Shown: in pieces, positions 1 through 8,400 of the stretch
Layout of the letters: the number at the start of each line of letters is the position of its first letter
Numbering within the stretch: the stretch's first letter is position 1
Source of the DNA: an uncultured Oscillibacter sp.
Lineage (GTDB): Bacteria; Bacillota; Clostridia; Oscillospirales; Oscillospiraceae
Direction of reading: 5' to 3'
NCBI GenBank assembly: GCA_902490355.1
Contig: CABUDN010000001.1
Coordinates: 1 to 64,000, forward strand
Length of the DNA: 64,000 bases
Notes under the pieces: generated by a model
The model's input: the letters and a program-made list of their open reading frames with translations, nothing else
The model's database searches: none
Told to the model about the DNA's origin: nothing
Program-made: the position numbers and the translations under genes

Positions 1-94
1 CGTTCCACGGCCAGCTGGACTTCCTCCCGCACAATGGATTTAATACCCCGGATGTGCCCTGGCCTTTGACATCCTGCTGCAAAATGACTTTCAT
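1..94 (-). CDS. rplI: rplI (ribosomal protein L9) start, disrupted or chimeric at the window edge
   Basis: An ATG at 94-92 on the minus strand has an AGGAG site a few bases upstream and lies directly after gdpP, the usual Firmicutes order gdpP-rplI-dnaB. The first 13 residues, MKVILQQDVKGQG, are the classic L9 start. L9 should then continue with a KKG/LVxVxxGYARN stretch that binds 23S rRNA. Instead the frame reads TSGVLNPLCGRKSSW, which is not L9. From about base 55 to base 1 a different minus-strand frame gives a protein-like run (IKSIVREEVQLAVE). The gene is therefore broken by insertion, rearrangement or an assembly junction near position 55. Only 94 bases are visible, so the nature of the break cannot be decided here. 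Confidence 0.6.
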   Translation of the reverse strand, partial: MKVILQQDVKGQGTSGVLNPLCGRKSSWPWN

Positions 95-120
95 AGTCTC
101 GTTCTCCTTATTTCCTTGCG

Positions 121-2112
121 TTATTTTTCAAAATATGCATCAATGGTCTCTTTCAGACGGGTTTCCACATCGTCGATGTCGCCGTTTTCCACCCGGCCGC
201 CGGCCGTGGTGGAGTTGCCGCCGCCGCCCAGAGCCTCCAGCACCACCTGGACATTGATCTCGCCCAGGGAGCGGGCGGACATCAGCACATCCGTGCCGTG
301 GCGATACACCACAAAGGAGGCCTTGACGCCCTTGAGGGTGAGCAGCTCGTCCGCCGCCTGGGCTGCCGTCACCCGGTCCACGCCCTCTTCCGGCACAATG
401 GCCACGGCGATATCCTCCCGGTAAAGCTCCGCCCGGCGGATGATATCATACCGGGAAACCATGTCCTGCAGATCGTTCTGGAACAGCCGCTGTACGTCCG
501 CGGTGTCGGCGCCGGCCCGGCGCAAAAATGCCGCCGCCTCAAAGGTCCGGCCGCCGGTGCGCAGGGTGAAGTGCTTGGTGTCCAGCACAATACCCGCCAG
601 CAGGGCTTCCGCCTCCTCCCGCAGGAGGTCCGACGTCTCCACCAGATATTGCAGCAGCTCCGTCACCAGCTCGGAAGCCGAGGAGGCATAGGGCTCATGA
701 AAACTGAACGCTGCATTTTCGATGTACGTGGCCGCCCGGCGGTGGTGGTCAATCACCGCCACCCGGTTGCAGGATTCCAGCAGCTGCGGGCTCTCCACCA
801 TATCCGGCCGGTTGGTGTCCACCACCACCAAAAGCGCGCCGGGCTGCATCATCAAAAACGCATCTCCCGCATCCAGGAACACGCCGTTATACTCCGGCAG
901 GGCCCGGATCTTCTGGAGGACGGCCTGGGCCGCGTTGCGTTCCAGATCCATGACAATATGAACCCGCTTGCCCTTTTTCCGGGCGGCGCAGCACACGCCG
1001 ATGGCCGCGCCCACCGCGTCCATGTCCGCAAAGCTGTGGCCCATGATGTAAATCTCCGAGGCATCGTCCATCAGCTCGCTGAGGGCATTGGCCATGACCC
1101 GGGATTTCACTTTCGTCCGCTTTTCCGTGGTCTTGGCCCGGCCGCCGTAGAACTCAAAGTCCACCCGGTTGCGCACTACCGCCTGATCGCCGCCGCGGCT
1201 GAGCGCCATCTCCACGGAAAGCCGGGCATTTTTGTAGAGATCCACCATACTGTCGACATCCTTGCCGATGCCGATGGACAGGGTCGGATGCGTGCCCTCT
1301 CCTACCTTGATGTCCCGGATGGCATCCAGCACGGAGAATTTTTCCTCCACAAAGTGGTGATAATACTGCTCTTCAAAGATAAAGAGATAGCGGTCCCGCT
1401 CGATCTTGAGCAGCAGACCCCGGCCGGCTGCCCACTGGCTGAGCTTTTCATCCACCTGGGCCAGCACCGCGCTGCGCTGGGTATCCGCGCAGGCCTTCAT
1501 CAGGTCTTCGTAGTTGTCCACCATCAAAATTGCCAGCACCGGACGGGTGGCGGTGTACGTCTCCCGCAGGGCGTCGGCCTCGGTGGTGTCCACCCAGTAG
1601 GTGGTGGCTACCAGATTCTGCTCGCCGCCCCGGCCCTTGGCACGGACCAGACTGCCGTATACCCGGAAGCGGCGGTTGTTCATGAACACCCGGTCCGGGC
1701 ACTCCTGCTTGCCCTCCAGCAGCCACTGCACCGGAAAGACCGGCACCGCGTCCTCAACCTTCATCTCAAACAGATGCTCCCGCACCCCGGCCAGCTGCTG
1801 GAAGTTCTCATTGCTCCAGATCACCTCGCCGGTATCCGGACGGAAGACCATGATGGGCAGAGGCGAGTTGATGAGCGTGGACTTGCTGGCCGTATCCACA
1901 CTGCCGGTCACGGTATCGATGTACTGCAAAATGCCCTGGCGCCGCTTTTTGTTGCCCTGCGTAAAGTACACGTACAGCCCCACCGTGGCTACGCCCTCCA
2001 CCAGCGCCAGCACCGGGCTGGCCGGCACTGCCGCCAGCGCAAATACCGCCAGGCAGAAGAAATAGAGCTTCAAATTCGGTTCCAGCAGCCGAGAGAGTTT
2101 TTTATTGTTCAT
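121..2112 (-). CDS. gdpP: GdpP-type cyclic-di-AMP phosphodiesterase (DHH/DHHA1)
   Basis: Membrane-bound hydrolase of c-di-AMP, which controls potassium and osmolyte balance and wall homeostasis. The 663 residues match the usual length of about 655. Two N-terminal membrane helices (about residues 15-50) are followed by a PAS-like region, a degenerate GGDEF domain (about 170-300), then the DHH domain. H359, D363 and D365 (HSFADMD) and D455-H456-H457 are the metal ligands. The C-terminal DHHA1 motif reads GGGGNSTTAGG, with Asn where His is common (about residue 633). It is transcribed away from RNase J from a clear promoter at 2158-2186, with AAAGGGG about 10 bases before the ATG, and precedes rplI. 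Confidence 0.95.
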   Translation of the reverse strand: MNNKKLSRLLEPNLKLYFFCLAVFALAAVPASPVLALVEGVATVGLYVYFTQGNKKRRQGILQYIDTVTGSVDTASKSTLINSPLPIMVFRPDTGEVIWSNENFQQLAGVREHLFEMKVEDAVPVFPVQWLLEGKQECPDRVFMNNRRFRVYGSLVRAKGRGGEQNLVATTYWVDTTEADALRETYTATRPVLAILMVDNYEDLMKACADTQRSAVLAQVDEKLSQWAAGRGLLLKIERDRYLFIFEEQYYHHFVEEKFSVLDAIRDIKVGEGTHPTLSIGIGKDVDSMVDLYKNARLSVEMALSRGGDQAVVRNRVDFEFYGGRAKTTEKRTKVKSRVMANALSELMDDASEIYIMGHSFADMDAVGAAIGVCCAARKKGKRVHIVMDLERNAAQAVLQKIRALPEYNGVFLDAGDAFLMMQPGALLVVVDTNRPDMVESPQLLESCNRVAVIDHHRRAATYIENAAFSFHEPYASSASELVTELLQYLVETSDLLREEAEALLAGIVLDTKHFTLRTGGRTFEAAAFLRRAGADTADVQRLFQNDLQDMVSRYDIIRRAELYREDIAVAIVPEEGVDRVTAAQAADELLTLKGVKASFVVYRHGTDVLMSARSLGEINVQVVLEALGGGGNSTTAGGRVENGDIDDVETRLKETIDAYFEK

Positions 2113-2157
2113 GGAAGGAGGCCCCTTTCACCGGTATGCATACGAATAGATTTTATA

Positions 2158-2186
2158 AGTATAGCAGTTTTCCAGTGGATTGGCAA
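2158..2186 (-). promoter_or_regulatory. sigma-A promoter of gdpP
   Basis: Reading the minus strand, TTGCCA (2186-2181), a 17-base spacer ending in TGC, and TATACT (2163-2158) form an extended -10 promoter about 45 bases upstream of the gdpP start. Confidence 0.7.
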
Positions 2187-2261
2187 CAGCCAAAGCCTCC
2201 TCATGCAGGGAGTTTTTCCCGCCTCGGGGCCGCGCACACGGCCTCCATGGCAAAAAAACTG

Positions 2262-2290
2262 TATACAAACCGCATTCTCTGTGCTATACT
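2262..2290 (+). promoter_or_regulatory. distal plus-strand promoter upstream of rnj
   Basis: TATACA (2262-2267), a 17-base spacer and an extended TGC-TATACT -10 (2285-2290). Predicted start is near 2297, only about five bases before an intrinsic terminator, so it may drive a very short transcript rather than rnj. Confidence 0.5.
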
Positions 2291-2301
2291 AGGAATAGTC
2301 T

Positions 2302-2335
2302 AGCGCCCGGAAGCGTGGCTTCCGCGCTGTTTTTT
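2302..2335 (+). terminator. intrinsic terminator immediately after the distal promoter
   Basis: AGCGC (2302-2306) pairs with GCGCT (2324-2328), and GGAAGC (2309-2314) pairs with GCTTCC (2318-2323) around a GTG loop, followed by a T run at 2330-2335. No plus-strand gene lies upstream, so it can only act on transcripts starting just before it. The rest of 2336-2512 holds a further GC-rich hairpin (about 2423-2450) and no gene. Confidence 0.6.
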
Positions 2336-2512
2336 CGTATTTTACCGGCGGGGCGACGTACGCTCCCGGTTAAATAATAGAACAACTCTCATATTTCGGA
2401 ACTGACATGACGCAGCCGAACCCCTGCCGGCGAAACGGGGCCGTGCAGGCAACGGGCGTCTTTTCTTGCCATGCGCTTTTTTGCGCGCAGAAAGTCCGCG
2501 TCATTCCTTCCG

Positions 2513-2541
2513 TTGAGAGTCGTACTGCAACATTACATACT
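2513..2541 (+). promoter_or_regulatory. proximal promoter of the RNase J gene
   Basis: TTGAGA (2513-2518), a 17-base spacer and CATACT (2536-2541), about 29 bases upstream of the chosen ATG at 2570. It would give a short leader containing only the ribosome site. Confidence 0.5.
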
Positions 2542-2569
2542 GTTCAAGGAAAAAGGAGTAACGCATTTT

Positions 2570-4231
2570 ATGGCAGAAAAACTGAAAATCATTCCTCTGG
2601 GTGGTCTGAACGAGATCGGAAAGAACATGACCGCCTATGAGTACGGCGGTGAGATCATCGTGGTGGACTGCGGCATGGCCTTCCCCGGAGATGACATGTA
2701 CGGCATCGACTGCATCATCCCCGATGTGAGCTACCTCATCAAGAACCGGGCCCGGATCCGGGGCTTGTTCATCACCCACGGCCACGAGGACCATGTGGGC
2801 GCCATCCCGTACGTGCTCAAGCAGGTCAACATGCCCATCTACTGCACCCGCTTTACCGCCGGTCTCATCCGGCTCAAGCTGGAGGAGCACGGTCTGGCCA
2901 AGAGCACCAAGCTCTTCACCGTGGAACCGGGCAAATCCGTCCGGGCAGGCAAATTCACCGTGGAATTCATCCACGTCAACCACTCCATTGCCGACTCCGT
3001 GGCCTTCGCCATTCACACCCACATGGGCACGGTGGTCCACACCGGCGACTTCAAGATCGACTCCACCCCCATCGACGGGGAAGTCATCGATCTGGCCCGG
3101 CTGGGCGAGCTGGGCAAGGAGGGCGTGCTGGCGCTGTGCGCCGACTCCACCAACGTGGAGCGTCCCGGCTTCACGCCCTCGGAAAAGACGGTGGGCGCCA
3201 CGTTCATGCGCCAGTTCCAAAACTGCGAGGAGCGGATCATTGTCACCACCTTTGCCTCCAACGTCCACCGGGTCCAGCAGGTGCTGGACGCCGCAGCGGC
3301 CTTTGGCCGGAAAGTGGCCGTCACCGGCCGCTCCATGGAGAACATGATGAAAGTCTCCACGGAGCTGGGCTACATGAAGGTCCCCAAGAACACTCTGGTG
3401 GACATCAACAAGCTCAAAAACCTGCCCAAAAACAAGCAGGTCATCGTCACCACCGGCTCTCAGGGCGAGGAAATGAGCGCCCTGTACCGCATGGCGTTTT
3501 CCACCCACAAGCAGGTGGAGATCGGCGCAGGCGACAAGGTCATCATTTCCGCCTCCGCCGTTCCCGGCAACGAGGTTACCGTGGGCCGCGTCATCAATGA
3601 GCTGTTCCGCAAGGGCGTCAAGGTCATTTACGACCGGGCCGACATGCTGCATGTCTCCGGCCACGCCTGCCAGGAGGAGCTCAAGATCATTCACGCCCTG
3701 ACCAAGCCCCGCTTTTTCGTCCCCCTTCACGGCGAGCAGCGGATGCTGCAGATCCACTCCCAGGTGGCGCAGCAGATGGGCATGGACCGCAATCACATCG
3801 CCATTGCCGACAATGGCTCCGTCATTGAGATCACCGGCAAGAGCATGAAGATCGGCGGCACCGTGCCCGCCGGTGAGGTATACGTGGACGGCTCCGGCGT
3901 GGGCGATGTGGGCGCCGTGGTCATGCGGGACCGCAAGCGCCTGGCTGAGGACGGCATGGTCGTGGTGGTCATGCCCATCTCTTCCCGGGACGGCGCGCTG
4001 CTGTGCGAGCCGGAGATCATCACCCGCGGCTTCATCTATGTCAAGGAGTCCGGCGATCTGATGAAGGAGCTGCAGAACGTGGCCATGGAGGCCGCCGACT
4101 CCGTCTCCCGCAAGCGCGGAGGACGGGACGACGGCGAGCTCCGCGGCACCGTGAAATCCGCCGTCAGCAGCTACCTCTTCAAAACCACCAAGCGCAGCCC
4201 CATGGTCATTCCCGTTGTGACCCGGCTGTAA
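2570..4231 (+). CDS. rnj: ribonuclease J (metallo-beta-lactamase/beta-CASP RNase)
   Basis: Cytoplasmic 5'-3' exo- and endoribonuclease for mRNA decay and rRNA maturation. The 553-residue protein has the beta-lactamase zinc motif HGHEDH at residues 70-75, ADSTN near 190, a beta-CASP domain with SGHACQEE, and the PLHGE motif, matching RNase J1/J2 length and order. The start is set at 2570: AAAAGGAG lies 11 bases upstream and the protein begins MAEKLKIIPLGGLNEIGKN, the usual family start. An in-frame ATG at 2471 would add 33 non-conserved residues and has no ribosome site. A strong bidirectional terminator follows. Confidence 0.95.
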   Translation: MAEKLKIIPLGGLNEIGKNMTAYEYGGEIIVVDCGMAFPGDDMYGIDCIIPDVSYLIKNRARIRGLFITHGHEDHVGAIPYVLKQVNMPIYCTRFTAGLIRLKLEEHGLAKSTKLFTVEPGKSVRAGKFTVEFIHVNHSIADSVAFAIHTHMGTVVHTGDFKIDSTPIDGEVIDLARLGELGKEGVLALCADSTNVERPGFTPSEKTVGATFMRQFQNCEERIIVTTFASNVHRVQQVLDAAAAFGRKVAVTGRSMENMMKVSTELGYMKVPKNTLVDINKLKNLPKNKQVIVTTGSQGEEMSALYRMAFSTHKQVEIGAGDKVIISASAVPGNEVTVGRVINELFRKGVKVIYDRADMLHVSGHACQEELKIIHALTKPRFFVPLHGEQRMLQIHSQVAQQMGMDRNHIAIADNGSVIEITGKSMKIGGTVPAGEVYVDGSGVGDVGAVVMRDRKRLAEDGMVVVVMPISSRDGALLCEPEIITRGFIYVKESGDLMKELQNVAMEAADSVSRKRGGRDDGELRGTVKSAVSSYLFKTTKRSPMVIPVVTRL

Positions 4232-4253
4232 GCCCGCATTCCCGTTTTCAGAG

Positions 4254-4291
4254 AAAAAGCGCCCGGTCCCCAAGGGACCGGACGCTTTTTT
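4254..4291. terminator. bidirectional terminator between rnj and the SPFH gene
   Basis: An A-run, a stem CCGGTCCC/GGGACCGG with flanking GCG/CGC pairs, a short loop and a T-run. It serves the convergent rnj (plus) and SPFH (minus) genes. Confidence 0.85.
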
Positions 4292-4306
4292 AATTCTGTG
4301 GGCTTC

Positions 4307-5254
4307 TTACTGTGCCTTGGGCTCCTCCGTCTCAAAAACCGCCTTGGCGCTGGCAGCCAAACCCGCCAGCCCCTGCAGCTCAGAGGGAATGATGATCTTA
4401 GTCGCCTTGCCGTCGGCCACCTTTTCCATGGTCTCCAGAGCTTTGAGCTTCACCACCTGGTCATTGGGGGCAGCCTCGTTGAGCAGCTTCAGGGAATCCG
4501 CCAGTGCCTGCTGGACCTTCATGATGGCCTGTGCCTCCGCCTCGGCGGCCATGATCCGGGCTTCCTTCTCGCCTTCGGCCTTCAAAATGGCCGCCTGCTT
4601 GGCAGCGTCCGCCTTCAAAATGGCGGACTGCTTTTCGCCTTCTGCCACCAGAATCTGGGACTGCTTGGTGCCCTCGGCCTGGAGGATGGACTCCCGGCGC
4701 TCCCGCTCGGCCTTCATCTGCTTTTCCATGGCGTTCTGGATTTCCTTGGGCGGGATGATATTCTTCAGCTCCACCCGGTTGACCTTGATGCCCCAGGGAT
4801 CGGTCGCCTCATCCAGAATCGCCCGCATCCGGGTGTTGATGGTATCCCGGCTGGTCAGGGACTGGTCCAGCTCCATGTCGCCGATGATGTTGCGCAGGGT
4901 CGTGGCCGTCAGATTCTCAATGGCGTTCATGGGGTGCTCCACCCCGTAAGTATACAGCTTGGGGTCCGTAATCTGGAAATAGATCACGGTATCGATCTGC
5001 ATGGTGACATTATCCTTGGTGATGACGGGCTGGGGCGCAAAATCCGCCACCTGCTCCTTCAGGGAGACCTTCTTGGCAATCCGCATCACCACGGGGACCT
5101 TAAAGTGGAAGCCCACGTTCCACACCGCGTGGAATGCCCCCAGGAACTCCACCACATACGCCCGGGACTGCTGGACAATCTGAATGCAGCTGGCCAACAG
5201 CACCAGTACCAGCAGCAGGGCAATGCCCAGTCCGATCCATCCGAAAATGTTCAT
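4307..5254 (-). CDS. SPFH/band 7 (stomatin-like) membrane protein
   Basis: 315 residues with one N-terminal membrane helix (about residues 5-27), an SPFH/PHB domain (about 30-190) with the typical IIPPKEIQNAMEKQMKAERERR signature, then an Ala/Glu/Lys-rich coiled coil with repeats of the type KAEGEKEA. Members of the family form membrane microdomain scaffolds (QmcA/stomatin class). The start codon overlaps the stop of the upstream NfeD gene by 4 bases, a coupling typical of stomatin-NfeD operons, and supports a partner role. HflK/HflC is less likely because no paired paralog is present. Confidence 0.9.
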   Translation of the reverse strand: MNIFGWIGLGIALLLVLVLLASCIQIVQQSRAYVVEFLGAFHAVWNVGFHFKVPVVMRIAKKVSLKEQVADFAPQPVITKDNVTMQIDTVIYFQITDPKLYTYGVEHPMNAIENLTATTLRNIIGDMELDQSLTSRDTINTRMRAILDEATDPWGIKVNRVELKNIIPPKEIQNAMEKQMKAERERRESILQAEGTKQSQILVAEGEKQSAILKADAAKQAAILKAEGEKEARIMAAEAEAQAIMKVQQALADSLKLLNEAAPNDQVVKLKALETMEKVADGKATKIIIPSELQGLAGLAASAKAVFETEEPKAQ

Positions 5255-5706
5255 ACGGTCGTCTCCTCCTTTTTCTCACACGTGCTGACAAAGAGCTTGA
5301 CGCCCTCCATCCGCTCTACTTGTACCCGCGTTCCCGCAGGGATCACGCTTCCGTCACTGCTGCGGGCGCTCCAGGTCTTTCCGTCAACATAGACGGCGCC
5401 CATGGAATTGTCGTTGTCCACCGTCTCTGTCACCTTGGCCATCTGTCCCAGCACCCGGTCGGCATTGGTCGCCACCGTCCGGGTTTGGGTCCAGCGCCGC
5501 ACCAGCGGCCGCGTCAGCGCCAATGCCAGCGCCGACACCACAATGAACACCCCGGCCTGCACCATGACATCCGCCTCCAGCATGGCCGCTACCATGGCCG
5601 CCACGGCGCCCGCCACAAACCACACGGAGATCAGCCCCGCCGTCATCGCTTCCAGGATGCCGAATACCACAGCCGCTCCCAGCCAAATCCAGATCATATA
5701 TTCCAT
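5251..5706 (-). CDS. NfeD-like membrane protein, partner of the SPFH protein
   Basis: 151 residues: three to four membrane helices in the first 80 residues, then a small C-terminal OB-fold of the NfeD type (VLGQMAKVTETVDNDNSMG...YVDGKTWSARS). It is the short form without the N-terminal ClpP-like protease. NfeD proteins accompany stomatins and are thought to help build or anchor their oligomers. The gene is first in the two-gene operon; AAGGAGG lies about 8 bases before the ATG, and an extended -10 TGC-TATACT (5764-5759) lies upstream on the minus strand. Confidence 0.88.
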   Translation of the reverse strand: MEYMIWIWLGAAVVFGILEAMTAGLISVWFVAGAVAAMVAAMLEADVMVQAGVFIVVSALALALTRPLVRRWTQTRTVATNADRVLGQMAKVTETVDNDNSMGAVYVDGKTWSARSSDGSVIPAGTRVQVERMEGVKLFVSTCEKKEETTV

Positions 5707-5820
5707 GCGTACGTTGACCTCCTTATCCGTATAACGCAGAATGGACCTCTTTGGTTTCAGTATAGCATAGGCCTAAGGCGAAAAATATTTCATTTTCATT
5801 ACAATCCCTTCCCCGCCGCA

Positions 5821-5849
5821 TTGCACAACCCGGCGCTTCCTGCTATACT
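5821..5849 (+). promoter_or_regulatory. sigma-A promoter of the rRNA methyltransferase operon
   Basis: TTGCAC (5821-5826), a 17-base spacer, extended TGC-TATACT (5844-5849), about 45 bases before the GTG start at 5895. Confidence 0.7.
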
Positions 5850-5894
5850 GAAATCCATAAAACATTTATTTTTTGATATGAGGAGGTGCGGACC

Positions 5895-7001
5895 GTGACA
5901 CTGACGGTTCCCTGCCTGTTGGGGCTGGAGTCTCTGGTGGCTGATGAAATGCGGCGGTTGAATCTGGCCCAGGTCCGGGCGGAAAACGGCCGGGTCCACT
6001 GCGAAGGCTCCCTGGCCGATATTGCCCGCCTGAATCTCAATCTGCGCTGCGGCGCCCGGGTATTGATGGAGCTGGGCTCTTTCCCCGCGCCGGATTTTGA
6101 GGCGCTGTTCCAGGGTGTGGCCGCCCTGCCCTGGGAGGATTACATTCCCCGGGACGGCGAATTTCCCGTCAAGGGCTATTCGCTCAGTTCCACGCTCCAT
6201 TCCGTTCCCGCCTGCCAGGCCATTGTGAAAAAAGCCGCCGCCAAGCGGCTGGGCAGCGTATACGGCTGCGAGACCCTGCCGGAAACCGGCAGCCGCTATC
6301 AAATTCAGTTTGCCATTATCAAGGATACGGCCACGCTGTATCTGGATACCTCCGGCGAGGGGCTGTACAAGCGGGGCTACCGGGCCCGGAACATGGGCGC
6401 CCCCCTCAAGGAGACCCTGGCCGCCGCCCTGGTTCTGCTCTCCCGCTACCGGGGCCGGGACCCCTTCTGCGATCCCTTCTGCGGCAGCGGCACCATTCCC
6501 ATTGAGGCCGCTCTCATCGCTAAAAACCGGGCTCCTGGCCTGGACCGCAGCTTTGCCGCCCAGAAGTGGAAGAACATGGACACCAAGCTGTGGATGGATG
6601 CCGCCGACGAGGCCATGGATAAGGAATTCCACGGCACATATGACATCTGGGGCGGAGACATCGATCCCGCTGCCGTGGAACTGGCAAAACACAATGCAGC
6701 CCTGGCCGGTGTGGAGGACTGCGTCCGCTTCGAGGTGGCCGACGCCGCCTCCTTCCACCGGGACAGCGAGTACGGCCAGCTGGTGACCAATCCCCCTTAC
6801 GGCGAGCGGCTTCTGGAAAAGCAGGAGGCCGGGGAGCTATACCGGACGTTTGGCCGGGCCATGGCCAGCATGCCTCCCAAGTGGCGGATTCTGATTCTCT
6901 CGTCCCATACGGAGTTTGAGCGGTGTTACGGCCGTCCGGCCAGCAAAAAACGCAAGCTCTACAACGGTATGCTCAAGTGTGACGTCTTTTTCTACAATTA
7001 A
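5895..7001 (+). CDS. THUMP-domain class I SAM-dependent RNA methyltransferase (RlmL/YpsC family)
   Basis: Predicted 23S rRNA guanine-N2 methyltransferase. About 368 residues: N-terminal ferredoxin-like and THUMP region (about 1-150), then a Rossmann methyltransferase with motif I DPFCGSGTIPIEAAL, the GGDIDP acidic loop and the catalytic NPPYGERL. The length equals the single-domain Firmicutes form, not the fused E. coli RlmKL. GTG at 5895 is preferred: GAGGAGG lies 8 bases upstream, whereas the GTG at 5886 overlaps that site. It is probably co-transcribed with the small EF-Tu-domain gene 17 bases downstream. Confidence 0.85.
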   Translation: MTLTVPCLLGLESLVADEMRRLNLAQVRAENGRVHCEGSLADIARLNLNLRCGARVLMELGSFPAPDFEALFQGVAALPWEDYIPRDGEFPVKGYSLSSTLHSVPACQAIVKKAAAKRLGSVYGCETLPETGSRYQIQFAIIKDTATLYLDTSGEGLYKRGYRARNMGAPLKETLAAALVLLSRYRGRDPFCDPFCGSGTIPIEAALIAKNRAPGLDRSFAAQKWKNMDTKLWMDAADEAMDKEFHGTYDIWGGDIDPAAVELAKHNAALAGVEDCVRFEVADAASFHRDSEYGQLVTNPPYGERLLEKQEAGELYRTFGRAMASMPPKWRILILSSHTEFERCYGRPASKKRKLYNGMLKCDVFFYN

Positions 7002-7018
7002 ACGGAGACTACGGAACG

Positions 7019-7369
7019 ATGTTTGACTTTTGGAAGCGAAAAAAGCCGGAAGACCCATGGGACCAGCAAACGGAAAACCACATTGCCCAGCCGGATAACA
7101 CACCGCATTTTCAGATGTATGTGGATGAAGTATTCTCCATCTCCGGCCGCGGGACCGTGGTGACGGGCACGATCAAAGCCGGAACCCTCCGCGTGAATGA
7201 TCGGATTCTCATCATTGGAAAGAGCGGCCGCCTGGCCACACAAGTAGACGGTCTGGAAGCATTCCACAAAATCATGGAACGTGCTGAGACGGGAGAATAC
7301 GTAGGGGTCCTTCTGCGGGACGTCAAATCCACAGATGTGGAAAAGGGGGACCTGTTGCTCAAAGGCTGA
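7019..7369 (+). CDS. stand-alone EF-Tu domain II-like protein
   Basis: 116 residues. After a charged N-terminus (MFDFWKRKKPEDPWD) comes a single beta-barrel with the translation-factor domain II signature GRGTVVTGTIKAGTL, then AETGEYVGVLLRDVKSTDVEKGD, exactly as in EF-Tu. There is no G domain (no P-loop, no NKxD) and no domain III. The role is unknown; similar orphan domains could bind RNA, ribosomes or a GTPase partner. It sits between an rRNA methyltransferase and a lipid kinase with short spacers (17 and 18 bases), suggesting one operon. Identification of the fold is firm; function is inference only. Confidence 0.8.
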   Translation: MFDFWKRKKPEDPWDQQTENHIAQPDNTPHFQMYVDEVFSISGRGTVVTGTIKAGTLRVNDRILIIGKSGRLATQVDGLEAFHKIMERAETGEYVGVLLRDVKSTDVEKGDLLLKG

Positions 7370-7387
7370 TCAAGGGGGTGGGCAAAC

Positions 7388-8323
7388 GTGCAGCACGTGT
7401 TTCTGATCAACCCACGGGCAGGCAAGCGCAATCACACCGCCCGGATCTACGGGATGGCGGAGCACCTACGCACACGTCACGGGCTCTCCTGCACTTGCCT
7501 GCTCACCAGCTGTCCCGGCGGAGCCGAATCTCTGGCCCGGGAAACCGCACAAAGCGGGAAACCGGTCCGGCTCTATGCCTGCGGCGGGGATGGGACCGCC
7601 AGCGAAGTGGCCAACGGCATCGCCGGGTATCCCAACGCCGCCATGACGGTAATCACCTCCGGCACCGGCAACGACTTCCTCAAAAATTTCGGGCCGGACG
7701 CTGACCGCTTTTCCGACATCGAGTCCCTGTGGGACGGGCCATCCTTTCCCCTGGACCTTATCGACTGCAACGGACACTTGTGCCTGACCATTGCCTGCTC
7801 CGGCATTGATGCCCAGATTGCCGACGGAATCGATCAGTTCCGCCGGATACCGCTGCTTCATGGCCGGGCAAGCTATCTTTGTTCCGTGGCAGTCAACGGC
7901 CTGCTGCGTCCCCTGGGACATGCGTGGACCGTCACTCTGGACGGCATCCCCCAGACCGGGAAGTTTGCCCTGGTCTCCGTGTGCAACGGCCGTCACTATG
8001 GCGGCGGGTCCACCCCGGTGCCGGAAGCCCGGATGGACGACGGCATCCTTCACACGATTTTGGTTCGGGCCGTGCCCCGCCATGTCTTTGCCCGTTTCTT
8101 TCCGGCCTACTCCGCCGGACTCTGGCGGGAACTCCCCGCGGATCTGGTCCAGGTCGTCCAGGCCCGGGAAACCACGATTTCCGCCCCAGCCCCCTTCACT
8201 ACCTGCCTGGACGGGGAATGTTTTCACTGGCAGGAGGCCCGGCTGGTTCTGTCCCAGCGCAGGGTAAATTTCTTTGGTCCCAAGGGATGCAGCCCCAACG
8301 CCACCGCACGCGGCAGTATCTGA
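7388..8323 (+). CDS. diacylglycerol/lipid kinase family protein (DagK_cat, YegS/DgkB type)
   Basis: 311 residues, GTG start with AAGGGGG about 9 bases upstream. The N-terminal DagK catalytic domain has the NPRAGK start, the nucleotide loop CGGDGTASEVANGI and GTGNDF; the C-terminal beta domain ends with the CLDGE motif. It probably phosphorylates diacylglycerol or a related lipid at the inner face of the membrane to return it to phospholipid or lipoteichoic acid cycles. Last gene of the 5895-8323 run; the groESL promoter follows within 50 bases. Confidence 0.88.
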   Translation: MQHVFLINPRAGKRNHTARIYGMAEHLRTRHGLSCTCLLTSCPGGAESLARETAQSGKPVRLYACGGDGTASEVANGIAGYPNAAMTVITSGTGNDFLKNFGPDADRFSDIESLWDGPSFPLDLIDCNGHLCLTIACSGIDAQIADGIDQFRRIPLLHGRASYLCSVAVNGLLRPLGHAWTVTLDGIPQTGKFALVSVCNGRHYGGGSTPVPEARMDDGILHTILVRAVPRHVFARFFPAYSAGLWRELPADLVQVVQARETTISAPAPFTTCLDGECFHWQEARLVLSQRRVNFFGPKGCSPNATARGSI

Positions 8324-8367
8324 GGGAACATTTACAAATTCTTCATAACTTTTCTCCAAATACCCCC

Positions 8368-8396
8368 TTTACAAATCCGGGGGAGTGTACTATGAT
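8368..8396 (+). promoter_or_regulatory. sigma-A promoter of groESL
   Basis: TTTACA (8368-8373), a 17-base spacer and TATGAT (8391-8396). Predicted start is near 8403, inside the CIRCE operator. Confidence 0.85.
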
Positions 8397-8400
8397 AGCA

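Noticed and set aside
298..2292. 664-codon plus-strand open frame opposite gdpP
   Set aside because: It lies antisense to a well-supported gdpP. Long antisense frames are common in GC-rich DNA; its protein is His/Gln/Gly-rich and has no family features.
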